DNA from: Pseudomonadota bacterium
GTDB taxonomy: Bacteria; Pseudomonadota; Gammaproteobacteria; Steroidobacterales; Steroidobacteraceae
Reading direction: 5' to 3'
Assembly: GCA_023417315.1 (NCBI GenBank)
Contig: JAEZFW010000061.1
Location: forward strand, 1-32,165
DNA: 32,165 bases
A program made the position numbers and the translations under genes. Positions within the stretch are counted from its first letter, which is position 1. Every line of letters begins with the position of its first letter. Below, one piece after another: positions 16,702 to 24,203 of the stretch. Under the pieces are notes generated by a model. That model was not told the DNA's origin. It saw nothing but the letters and a program-made list of their open reading frames with translations, and searched no databases.

Positions 16702-17889
16702 ATGAAAGTCGCGCCCTTGACAGCAGCGCTCGCACTGCTCATCAGTGGAACGAGCGTTGCGCAAATCGACGAGCGTCCGTTGCGGGTCGAGAAGATCGAA
16801 TGTCGCGGCAACCGTTCGACGTCATGCGAGTTCATCCGCAGTCATCTGAATCTCGCGGCTGGCATGTCGCTCGACGAAGCGGAGATCCGCAATGCCCAGC
16901 TCAGGCTGTCGTCGTTGCGGAACTTCGAAAGCGTCGACATTCGTCTGGAACGCGGGGCACAGCGAAACGACGTCATCGTTGTCTTGGAAGTGACGGAAGC
17001 CAGCCCGGTCGCGACGGAAAGTGCGATCGGTCTGTCCTCTCGCCTCGAGGCAACGCAAAGCGTACTCGCAGGTCGCCTGGCTCATCAGAACGTGTTCGGT
17101 GCCGGCGAGACAATCGACATCGCTGCGGTCGCCATCACTCCGATCACTGGCGACGCATCCATCGAGAACTACGCAGTACACCTGCGCTACGCGGATCCCA
17201 ACCTCTTCGATTCGGACAAGTACTACGGCATTGCGCGGGTAAGCTGGAACAACCTGAGCGCGCGCGATATCCATGGCAACTTCGTCGATGCCGAGGGTGC
17301 TGAGCTTGACGTTCGTGTCGGCCGAAGATTCGGTGACTTCTCCTATCTCACGCTCGGGCTCGTGTACCGACCGAATGATTGGGTCAATGGAAGATGGAGA
17401 AGCGAAGACGGGGAATTCGGCTTCGATATCGATGTGCACGACGATCCGCTCGGTTGGAACCTCGTCTATGGAAGAAACTCAGAAGACGATCTTTACTTTC
17501 CGACGCACGGTTCCAGTTTTCACATTGCCGTGGGACGGAACTTCGGGTCGGACGTCATGTTCGATCTGCGGGATTTGCAGTTCCGAAAGACATGGCAGCT
17601 GAACGACGGCCTCCTCGCCGTAAAAATCGGCGGCCCGCCCAGCCCCGAGTATCGCGTATCGTTCGACGAAAGCCAGCTCATCTCGCTCAACTATGCTCGG
17701 CCGCTGAAGACGAGTGAAACGCTCAAGCGCGGGCGCTGGTATATCGAGCCGGGCTTCAGCAGCGGCAGCCGCACGGCTCAGAACGAAGAAATCTATGAGG
17801 TAGGGCTCAAGGTCGGTGTGCGTCTCGACACGACCGCCTTCGGCATCGTCGATCTTTACCTCATGGGCAGCGTAGACCCGCAACGATGA
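16702..17889 (+). CDS. POTRA-containing Omp85-like outer-membrane protein, divergent
   Basis: A 395-residue exported protein. Residues 1-20 form a signal peptide. Residues about 27-100 look like one POTRA domain (RVEKIECRGNRSTSCEFIRSH, GMSLDEAEIRNAQLRLSSL, FESVDIRLERGAQRNDVIVV), the periplasmic module of BamA/TamA-type proteins. The remaining 290 residues read as alternating beta strands (YAVHLRYADPNLFDSDKYYG, FSYLTLGLVYRP), shorter than a standard Omp85 barrel. I cannot find the conserved VRGF/Y motif, and the C-terminus (LMGSVDPQR) lacks the usual terminal aromatic. It may be a degenerate or specialised Omp85 relative. The ATG at 16702 has only a weak AGAGAG upstream. Its stop overlaps the next ATG by four bases, a sign of coupled translation. 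Confidence 0.75.
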   Translation: MKVAPLTAALALLISGTSVAQIDERPLRVEKIECRGNRSTSCEFIRSHLNLAAGMSLDEAEIRNAQLRLSSLRNFESVDIRLERGAQRNDVIVVLEVTEASPVATESAIGLSSRLEATQSVLAGRLAHQNVFGAGETIDIAAVAITPITGDASIENYAVHLRYADPNLFDSDKYYGIARVSWNNLSARDIHGNFVDAEGAELDVRVGRRFGDFSYLTLGLVYRPNDWVNGRWRSEDGEFGFDIDVHDDPLGWNLVYGRNSEDDLYFPTHGSSFHIAVGRNFGSDVMFDLRDLQFRKTWQLNDGLLAVKIGGPPSPEYRVSFDESQLISLNYARPLKTSETLKRGRWYIEPGFSSGSRTAQNEEIYEVGLKVGVRLDTTAFGIVDLYLMGSVDPQR

Positions 17890-18542
17890 AAGCGTGGGTC
17901 CTGATCGTGCTCAGCTTCGCGGGCGCAGATTCGTTCGCCGCGGAGCTTCTCGCACAACGGCATGACAATCATCTCGGTGCACGCATCGAAGACATCACGT
18001 TTCCTGACAGCTTCCGGGGCGATCTTACGAGCGGTCTCACGAACCGATTGATGATCCGTCTCACGGTGCATCAGGGTACGCAGGAACTGCACAGCCGCTC
18101 CGTCGAGATCGCGATCAGATACGATCTGTGGGACGAGCAGTTCACAATGACGACGCAGCTCGAGGGCAACGACCTCGAGATCAGCGTCTATCGGGATGTG
18201 CAGCAAGTGATCCAGCGATTGCAGACGATCCAGCTTCCGACGTTGTTCTCGACGAAGAGCGTGCCTGCCAACGCCGAGCTGATCATGCAAGCTGTCGTTC
18301 TGCTCAATCCGATCGATCGCGAGCGAATGGATGCGATCAAGGAGTGGGTCGCAAAAAATAGTCGCCGTTCTTCGCTCGATCCGGCAGCCGCAATGGGCGT
18401 GGGCGATATATCCATGTCGAATGCGATCTTCAATCGCATCTTCGAACAGTACGCGAGCGGATCCGACGTGGCGTCAGCGTGGCACGAAAAGCTGACATCG
18501 GCGCCCTTCCGGGTGGACACCTTGCCGCATGAGTCACGCTAG
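17886..18542 (+). CDS. DUF4390 periplasmic protein
   Basis: A 218-residue protein with an N-terminal signal peptide (KAWVLIVLSFAGADSFA). The body, with LTSGLTNRLMIRLTVHQG, EIAIRYDLWDEQFTM and a C-terminal helical tail, fits DUF4390, a family of unknown function usually found immediately upstream of NtrY-type kinase genes in beta- and gammaproteobacteria. That order is kept here: its start overlaps the Omp85-like gene by four bases (ATGA) and its end overlaps the kinase gene by 14 bases. It may link envelope state to the kinase; this is inference from position. Confidence 0.8.
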   Translation: MKAWVLIVLSFAGADSFAAELLAQRHDNHLGARIEDITFPDSFRGDLTSGLTNRLMIRLTVHQGTQELHSRSVEIAIRYDLWDEQFTMTTQLEGNDLEISVYRDVQQVIQRLQTIQLPTLFSTKSVPANAELIMQAVVLLNPIDRERMDAIKEWVAKNSRRSSLDPAAAMGVGDISMSNAIFNRIFEQYASGSDVASAWHEKLTSAPFRVDTLPHESR

Positions 18543-19650
18543 AGTCGTCTGGCTGCTGTTCGTGGCACTGCTCGTGATGGCGGCGGTGCCTCTGGCCGCG
18601 GCGTTCAATATGCTCGAGAGCACTCTGCAAACCAGTCTGCGCCTCGGCTTCAACGCCGAAGTAGTACAGGTACTCGAACACTCGTCGTCCAATTTGCGAA
18701 CGCTCGGGAAGCTAGACCCGAGCCACGAGGAGCAATACCGATCGCAGTTCGAAGACGTCGAGCGATTGAAGCGGATCTACCTTGCACCGCAGCTCGTCAG
18801 CGAACGTATCGAGAAGTCGCTCAAGACCTATTTCGCACTGGTCCTCGGGATCGCGGTGCTCGCCTCGTTGGCCGTGGCGACCTTCTTGAGCCGCCGCGTC
18901 GCGAACAGCTATCGCCTCGCGGTCGAGGCGCTGCTCCATGAACGAGAGCAGGTGCATTACTTGCGTGAAATGTCTTCGTGGCAGGAGCTCGCGAAGATGC
19001 TCGCACACGAGATCAAGAATCCGTTGACTCCGATCGAGGTGCTCGTCACCGCTTTATCGAAGGCCTATTTGTCCAAGGGCTCGCAAGAGTTTCAGGCGCA
19101 CTTGAACGATACTCAGCAAATGATCGCTGAGGAGCTCCAGCATCTCAAAGCCACAGTGAACCGCTTCAGCGAGTTCGCTCGCTTACCTCAGGTCCAGTTG
19201 GCGCGAGTGGATGTGCTCGAATGGCTGCAGCAGTATGTGAAAGCGGCGTCGAGCACCACGGACGCGACAAACGTGGAGCTGCACGCGCTCGGCTCGCCGA
19301 CATCGTTGCAGGCCGACATCGATAGGACCTTGTTCAGACAGGTGCTCACCAACCTGATCAGGAATGGCATCGAGGCCAATCCAGGTCGTGACGTACACTT
19401 CACTATCGAAGCGCTGAGCGATGATCGGCAGGTACGCTTGAATGTGATCAACGACGGTGCTCCGGTGCCCGCGGAGATTTTGCCTCGCATCTTCGATCCC
19501 TACTTCTCCACTCGCGCCAGCAAAGACAACATGGGGCTCGGGCTTGCGATCGTTAAGAAGATCATCATCGAGCATAAAGGCGACGTCACGTATGACGAAC
19601 GCGACGGGCATCCGATGTTCGTCATCACGCTGCCGCGAGCGAGCACATGA
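18529..19650 (+). CDS. NtrY-like membrane sensor histidine kinase
   Basis: A 373-residue inner-membrane kinase. Span 1 is about residues 8-26, a short periplasmic segment lies at about 27-100, span 2 at about 101-121. A brief cytoplasmic linker leads to the dimerisation domain with H-box MLAHEIKNPLTPIEV (His160), the N-box NLIRNGIEANPG (Asn279) and the G-boxes around INDGAPVPAEI, IFDPYFSTR and GLGLAIVKK. It is much shorter than classical NtrY (over 700 residues) and lacks an obvious PAS domain. The ATG at 18529 lies inside the end of the DUF4390 gene, and its stop overlaps the regulator gene by four bases. It surely pairs with the 19647 product. Confidence 0.93.
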   Translation: MSHARVVWLLFVALLVMAAVPLAAAFNMLESTLQTSLRLGFNAEVVQVLEHSSSNLRTLGKLDPSHEEQYRSQFEDVERLKRIYLAPQLVSERIEKSLKTYFALVLGIAVLASLAVATFLSRRVANSYRLAVEALLHEREQVHYLREMSSWQELAKMLAHEIKNPLTPIEVLVTALSKAYLSKGSQEFQAHLNDTQQMIAEELQHLKATVNRFSEFARLPQVQLARVDVLEWLQQYVKAASSTTDATNVELHALGSPTSLQADIDRTLFRQVLTNLIRNGIEANPGRDVHFTIEALSDDRQVRLNVINDGAPVPAEILPRIFDPYFSTRASKDNMGLGLAIVKKIIIEHKGDVTYDERDGHPMFVITLPRAST

Positions 19651-21017
19651 GCGCATCCACTTCGGAACCTGTCGTTCTCGTCCTGGATGACGAGAAGAAC
19701 ATCTGTAAGGCGATCGAGGCGGCGCTCAGCCAAGAGGGCATGCAGGTCATCACCGCGTTGGATGCGACGACCGCCTTGCAGAGCCTGCACGAACGCATCG
19801 TCGATATCGCCATCGTCGATATCCGGCTCGGACAGATCGATGGACTGTCGTTCTTCAAGCGCCTGCAGGCCGATGGTCTCGCAGTCCCCGTCATATTTAT
19901 CTCAGGACATGCTTCTCTGACCGAGGCAGCGCAAGCCGTGAAGATGGGCGGCTACGACTTCCTCGAGAAGCCCTTTACGTCGGAGAAGCTCATCGTCACG
20001 CTGAGACGCTGCCTCGACATGTCGCGGTTGCGGGTGAAGCTCTCACTCGCGGAGTCGCAGAGCATCAGTGGAGATATCGTCGGGGAATCAGCCGTTATCC
20101 GGAAAGTCATCGCCGACGTAGCGCGCGTGGCGGCGATCAACGCGAACGTCCTGATCACCGGTGAGAGCGGCGTCGGCAAGGAGCTGGTAGCCAACAGCAT
20201 CCACGCGCAAAGCCATCGCGCACAGCAGCCTTTCGTCAAGGTGAACTGCTCTGCGATCCCAGAGAACCTCATCGAGAGCGAGCTGTTCGGGCATGAGCGC
20301 GGTGCCTTCACGGGCGCAGCAATGCAGAAGAAAGGCCTCTTCGAGGTTGCTCACCGAGGCACGATCTTCCTCGATGAAATCGCTGACCTGTCGATGCCTG
20401 CGCAAGCGAAGATCCTGCGCGTCTTGCAAAGCGGCGAGATTCAGAAGGTGGGTTCGGAGAAGATGACGAAGGTCGATGTGCGCGTGCTTTCTGGCACACA
20501 CAAGGACCTCAAGCAGGCCGTCTCGGAGGGACGCTTTCGCGAAGATCTCTTCTATCGGCTCAACGTGGTGCCGATCAGAGTTCCGAGTCTGCGCGAGCGC
20601 ATCGACGATTTGCCCGGGCTCGTTCGAGTGCTCGTGCGCCAGATCAGCACGAAGAACAACATCAAGGAGAAGCCGATCGATGAGGACGTCATGCAGGAGC
20701 TACACCGCTATGGGTGGCCCGGCAATGTGCGCGAGTTGCAGAACGTGCTCGAGCGCATGATGATCATGAGCGGCGAACGCATCACGATCCTCGATGTGCC
20801 GGAAGATGTCTTGTCAGCGATGGAAGGGCTCGAAGCGCGGCATGAGACTTCCGCGCTCAAGCAGTTCCGCGATCGCAGCGAACGCGATTTCGTCATCGCG
20901 ACCTTGAAGAGAAACAAGGGCAACATCAGCCAGTCGGCCACTGAGCTCGGCGTGCGTCGGAGCTACCTTCACAAACGCTTGAGCGTGCTGAAGATCACGA
21001 AGAAAGATTATTTCTAA
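19647..21017 (+). CDS. NtrX-like sigma-54-dependent response regulator
   Basis: A 456-residue activator with three domains. The receiver (about 8-122) has Asp14/Asp15, phospho-acceptor Asp58 (AIVDIRLG), Ser86 and Lys108 (EKPF). The AAA+ domain (about 143-375) has Walker A GESGVGKE (172-179), the sigma-54 contact loop GAFTGA (219-224) and Walker B FLDEI (241-245), so ATP hydrolysis and promoter opening should be intact. The C-terminal Fis-type helix-turn-helix (about 415-452) ends LGVRRSYLHKRLSVLKI, closest in feel to NtrX. It overlaps the kinase gene by four bases and ends the operon. The sigma-54 promoter at 16019-16035 is its probable target, which would make the operon autoregulated. Confidence 0.95.
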   Translation: MSASTSEPVVLVLDDEKNICKAIEAALSQEGMQVITALDATTALQSLHERIVDIAIVDIRLGQIDGLSFFKRLQADGLAVPVIFISGHASLTEAAQAVKMGGYDFLEKPFTSEKLIVTLRRCLDMSRLRVKLSLAESQSISGDIVGESAVIRKVIADVARVAAINANVLITGESGVGKELVANSIHAQSHRAQQPFVKVNCSAIPENLIESELFGHERGAFTGAAMQKKGLFEVAHRGTIFLDEIADLSMPAQAKILRVLQSGEIQKVGSEKMTKVDVRVLSGTHKDLKQAVSEGRFREDLFYRLNVVPIRVPSLRERIDDLPGLVRVLVRQISTKNNIKEKPIDEDVMQELHRYGWPGNVRELQNVLERMMIMSGERITILDVPEDVLSAMEGLEARHETSALKQFRDRSERDFVIATLKRNKGNISQSATELGVRRSYLHKRLSVLKITKKDYF

Positions 21018-21043
21018 GTCACCGCACACTCAGGATTGCCTGG

Positions 21044-21063
21044 ATCCCGGCCTCCGCCGGGAT
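21044..21063. terminator. Perfect hairpin between convergent genes, REP-like repeat
   Basis: ATCCCGGC (21044-21051) pairs with GCCGGGAT (21056-21063) around a CTCC loop. The surrounding 30 bases (21041-21070) match 29142-29171 at 25 of 30 positions, so this is a dispersed repeat. It lies between the stops of the NtrX-like gene and the convergent glutathione S-transferase gene and may end transcription of both, though no T-tract follows. Confidence 0.55.
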
Positions 21064-21119
21064 GACGCCACAGGTACGGAGTGAGATGCCCTCGAGCGGG
21101 AGGCGACGATCCGCTCGAC

Positions 21120-21758
21120 TCAGTTCCGCCAATCCGTCAGACCTTCTCGCTCGTTGACCTCGATGAAGGAAGGCAGCGATCGCATGCGATGGATGTACGG
21201 CGCGAGGTTGTTCCAGCTCGTCGCTGGACGCGGCATGTTTCGCGACCAGCGCATCAGCATCACGGCGAGGAAGTCCGCTGTGCTCAACTGATTTCCGACT
21301 AACGTCGTGCGGCCGTCGGCGAACAGCGCATCGAGGCGAGCCCACGCGCCTTCGATTCGACTTCTGGCGAGCGATCTCACCGTCTCCGCGCCGGCAGGAT
21401 CGCCGTCTTTCGCTGCGTAGAACCAGTCACGCATCGCAGGCAGCACTGTGTTTGCGAGATAGATCATCGACTCTAGCCATTCGGCTCGCGCAGGAGTGCC
21501 TGAGGGCGGCGCGAATTCCCGTTCAGGATGACGTTCGGCCAGCAGCATGAGTAAAGCAGCCGATTCTGCACGCGCGGTTCCGTCGATGACGAGCGTCGGA
21601 ACACGACCCGTCGGGTTGATGCGCAGATAGTCCGGTAATCGCTGCTCGCCCGCATCGATATCGACCTTTCTGGCCTCGAAGGGGACGCCAAGCTCGATCA
21701 GCATCCAATGAACAGCCATGCTGGCAGCACCGGGCGAATAGTAGAGCGTGTACGTCAA
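21120..21758 (-). CDS. Glutathione S-transferase family protein
   Basis: A 212-residue cytoplasmic GST. The N-terminal thioredoxin-like domain (1-80) starts TYTLYYSPGAASMAVHWML, has the cis-proline motif GRVPTLVIDG and the glutathione-contact segment AESAALLMLLAERHPE. The helical C-terminal domain (about 88-205) contains LVGNQLSTADFLAVML, the usual N-capping/hydrophobic staple region. I chose TTG 21758 because AAAGGA lies nine bases upstream and translation then begins right at the first beta strand; ATG 21806 would add 16 basic residues without a better site. The gene is divergent from the lipoprotein hydrolase at 21952. Substrate unknown. Confidence 0.88.
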   Translation of the reverse strand: MTYTLYYSPGAASMAVHWMLIELGVPFEARKVDIDAGEQRLPDYLRINPTGRVPTLVIDGTARAESAALLMLLAERHPEREFAPPSGTPARAEWLESMIYLANTVLPAMRDWFYAAKDGDPAGAETVRSLARSRIEGAWARLDALFADGRTTLVGNQLSTADFLAVMLMRWSRNMPRPATSWNNLAPYIHRMRSLPSFIEVNEREGLTDWRN

Positions 21759-21951
21759 GGCGAGTTTTCCTTTGAGGAGGCGCTTGAAAGCCGATCGCGG
21801 TTTCAAGTTTGTTGATGCGCGATTCTATCTCGTGCATCGGTCTGTGTTCCTTCCTTGTTCGCTACCAGGAACTGCAACAAAGAAAAACGTGGCGGCGTCC
21901 CAATAGCAGTGGGCGCCCAACGAGGCTGCGTCTCATTGATGGAGAACGGCA

Positions 21952-22932
21952 GTGACGAAAAAACAAATCACGAGCGTAGCAATTCTCGTTTTTCTGCTGG
22001 TGACTTCCGGCTGCACTCTCCGCAAGCCGGTGGACGAACGCGTGACGCTCGATGTCAACGCCGCTCAACTGTATTTCGAAGTTTCGGGGCAGAACGAGAA
22101 CGCACCTTTGCTCGTGTTCTTACACGGCGGCCCTGGCAGTGTGGCACATCTCGTTATGTTCCAAGAAACGGTCGGCCGCGAACTGGAGAAGGACTTCTTA
22201 GTCGTCTACGTGCATCAGCGAGGCACTGGCAAATCTTCGCCGGTGCCGGATTCGGAGCTGACGATTGCCGCTCACATCGAGGATCTCGTGAAGATCTTGG
22301 ACGATCTAGCATTGAGGTACGGCCGCGCTAAAGTCCACTTAGTGGGTCATTCATGGGGCGGCATGCTTGCGGGCCTCTTTGCCGTCTCGCATAGAGAACG
22401 GGTAGAAGAGCTCGTGTTGCTCTCGACAGCAGTGAACGTCGAAGCCTTGCTGCGGGACAGCTATGAAGTGGCCCTGCAGTGGGCGCAAGAGAAGGACGTT
22501 CCGCAGGCGGTCGCCGAATTGACGGCCCTCGACCATTCATTCGACACGATTCGACACTTCGGGACGGTACTGGGATGGGCCAATCAGGCCGGCGGTCTCG
22601 CTCCGAATTTCGATATGGACGCATTCGTCGCGAGCCACGATATCGATCGCGATTACCCGAGCTGGAGGCAACGACAAGGCACTATCAACCGCGCAATGAT
22701 GCAGCAGGTGCTCGAGATCGACCTGAGTGGTTCTTTCCCGTCGCTTGATATACCAGTGCTCTTCGTCAGTGGAGCACGCGACACGATAGTGACTGAGACG
22801 ACTATGCGCCGCGAGTATCGCGATTACCCAGGCCCGAAATCCTTCGTGCTTCTTCAGGAAAGTCACCATCTGCCATTCGTCGATCAGCCCGAGGAGCTCG
22901 CGGAGGCGATACGAACGTTTCTATCCGAGTAG
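21952..22932 (+). CDS. Lipoprotein alpha/beta hydrolase, proline iminopeptidase-like
   Basis: A 326-residue alpha/beta-hydrolase with a lipoprotein signal (KKQITSVAILVFLLVTSG then Cys21), so it should be anchored to a membrane by a lipid on Cys21. HGGPG (58-62) and the nucleophile elbow GHSWGG (Ser134) resemble the S33 proline iminopeptidase group; the acid is probably in GARDTIV and the histidine in ESHHLPFV. The GTG start at 21952 has GGAGA upstream and gives a clean lipoprotein signal. It stands alone, divergent from the GST gene. Peptidase or esterase activity cannot be told apart from sequence. Confidence 0.88.
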   Translation: MTKKQITSVAILVFLLVTSGCTLRKPVDERVTLDVNAAQLYFEVSGQNENAPLLVFLHGGPGSVAHLVMFQETVGRELEKDFLVVYVHQRGTGKSSPVPDSELTIAAHIEDLVKILDDLALRYGRAKVHLVGHSWGGMLAGLFAVSHRERVEELVLLSTAVNVEALLRDSYEVALQWAQEKDVPQAVAELTALDHSFDTIRHFGTVLGWANQAGGLAPNFDMDAFVASHDIDRDYPSWRQRQGTINRAMMQQVLEIDLSGSFPSLDIPVLFVSGARDTIVTETTMRREYRDYPGPKSFVLLQESHHLPFVDQPEELAEAIRTFLSE

Positions 22933-23041
22933 CCAATTGGCCCACTCCCTGATCTGATTGAGTATCGGCTGTCGGATTTCGGGCTGCCGTTTCGTCCTAG
23001 TACCGAAAGCTCACATCATTGACGAACGACGGAGACAGACC

Positions 23042-23518
23042 ATGACTCAGAACGTGATTTGCTTGTGGTATGACGGCGCCGCAGAAGAAGCCGCACGGTT
23101 CTATGCCAAGACGTTTCCTAACAGCGCTGTAAAGGCGGTCCACCGCGCACCCGGTGATTTCCCGAGTGGTCACGAGGGACAAGTGCTCACCGTCGAGTTC
23201 ACTGTTGTCGGCGTGCCCTGCCTTGGCCTGAATGGCGGCCCGATGTTCAAGCACAGCGAGGCGTTCTCATTTCAGATCATCACAGAGGATCAGGCCGAGA
23301 CCGATCGCTATTGGAATGCCGTCGTCGGAAACGGCGGCGCGGAGAGCGCGTGTGGGTGGTGCAAGGACAAGTGGGGCTTGTCCTGGCAGATCACTCCGCG
23401 CGTACTGATCGAAGCCACCACGAGCTCCGATCGTGCGGCCGCGAAACGCGCATTCGAGGCGATGATGGAGATGAGAAAGATCGACATCGCAAAGATCGAA
23501 GCCGCACTGCGCGGATAA
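23042..23518 (+). CDS. VOC-superfamily PhnB-like protein
   Basis: A 158-residue protein of the PhnB/3-demethylubiquinone-9 3-methyltransferase-like group (PF06983) in the glyoxalase/VOC fold. It opens QNVICLWYDGAAEEAARFYAKTFP, contains LTVEFTVVGVPCLGLNGGP, and near the end CGWCKDKWGLSWQITP, all typical of the family. Despite the old name these proteins are not shown to be methyltransferases; the role is unknown. The ATG at 23042 has GGAGA seven bases upstream. It converges with the acetyltransferase gene at 23605. Confidence 0.9.
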   Translation: MTQNVICLWYDGAAEEAARFYAKTFPNSAVKAVHRAPGDFPSGHEGQVLTVEFTVVGVPCLGLNGGPMFKHSEAFSFQIITEDQAETDRYWNAVVGNGGAESACGWCKDKWGLSWQITPRVLIEATTSSDRAAAKRAFEAMMEMRKIDIAKIEAALRG

Positions 23519-23546
23519 CCTCGCGCTGAAGTGCAACATTATCCAG

Positions 23547-23568
23547 ATGCCGGGTGCACGCCCGGCAT
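23547..23568. terminator. Hairpin between convergent genes
   Basis: ATGCCGGG (23547-23554) pairs perfectly with CCCGGCAT (23561-23568) around a six-base loop. It sits midway between the convergent stops at 23518 and 23605 and is a reasonable bidirectional terminator, though it lacks a strong T-tract. Confidence 0.5.
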
Positions 23569-23604
23569 GCTGCTTACATACGATCGCTCGCGACGTGCCT
23601 GGAA

Positions 23605-24039
23605 TCAGAGCGCCGTGTGAAAGTGGTAGGCGTTGATCGTGAAGCCCTCGCGGAAGTAGAAGCGATGCGCCCGTCCCCGCTGGACTCCTGAATCGAGATG
23701 AAGCTCGGCGCATTTGCGTGAGCGAGCTTCTGCCTTGAGCCACTCCATCAATCCTTTCCCGTGGCTTCGGGAACGCCCGTGCTCGTCGGTGATGAGATCA
23801 TCGACATAGAGTATGCGACCGCAATACAGCATCTCCATGAATCGGTAGCCCGCTACTGCGCGGACGGTTCCTGCTTGCTGCACGGCCGCGAGTCGATAGC
23901 CATCGGTAGACATCATGCGACGCACGATAGCGAGGTAGTCCTCTGGCCGGATATGCGGGCGAAGCTGCCGCATCACATCCCAAGTGGCCCGAATCTGCTC
24001 ATCCGATTGCATCTCACCGATGGTTACGTCGTGGCTCAT
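23605..24039 (-). CDS. GNAT-family N-acetyltransferase
   Basis: A 144-residue protein with the GNAT layout: N-terminal helices (DEQIRATWDVMRQLRPHI), central strands (YRLAAVQQAGTVRAVAGYRFMEM), the LYVDDLITDEHGRSRSHGKGL segment, where RSHGKG stands in the acetyl-CoA pyrophosphate loop, and a C-terminal HRFYFREGFTINAYHF. The acceptor substrate is unknown. The ATG at 24039 has a poor ribosome binding site. It is divergent from the TPR protein gene at 24204. Confidence 0.88.
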   Translation of the reverse strand: MSHDVTIGEMQSDEQIRATWDVMRQLRPHIRPEDYLAIVRRMMSTDGYRLAAVQQAGTVRAVAGYRFMEMLYCGRILYVDDLITDEHGRSRSHGKGLMEWLKAEARSRKCAELHLDSGVQRGRAHRFYFREGFTINAYHFHTAL

Positions 24040-24203
24040 GTGCTCGGAGTTTCACAGTGAAAGAGGGCGCGCATTATGCCTGCGACGGACGTAAGGTGAC
24101 AGAAACAGATGATTCTCTCGATTGCAGAACACTTCGATGTAGTCGAAGATTCAGCGCAGCTCGATTCTGAAAGCCATGATCCGGTGCGAATGCGGAGCTC
24201 ATC

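Noticed and set aside
16643..16705. A 20-codon frame whose TGA overlaps the ATG of the Omp85-like gene
   Set aside because: It could couple translation, but there is no good ribosome binding site and the peptide (Arg-rich) has no distinguishing feature.
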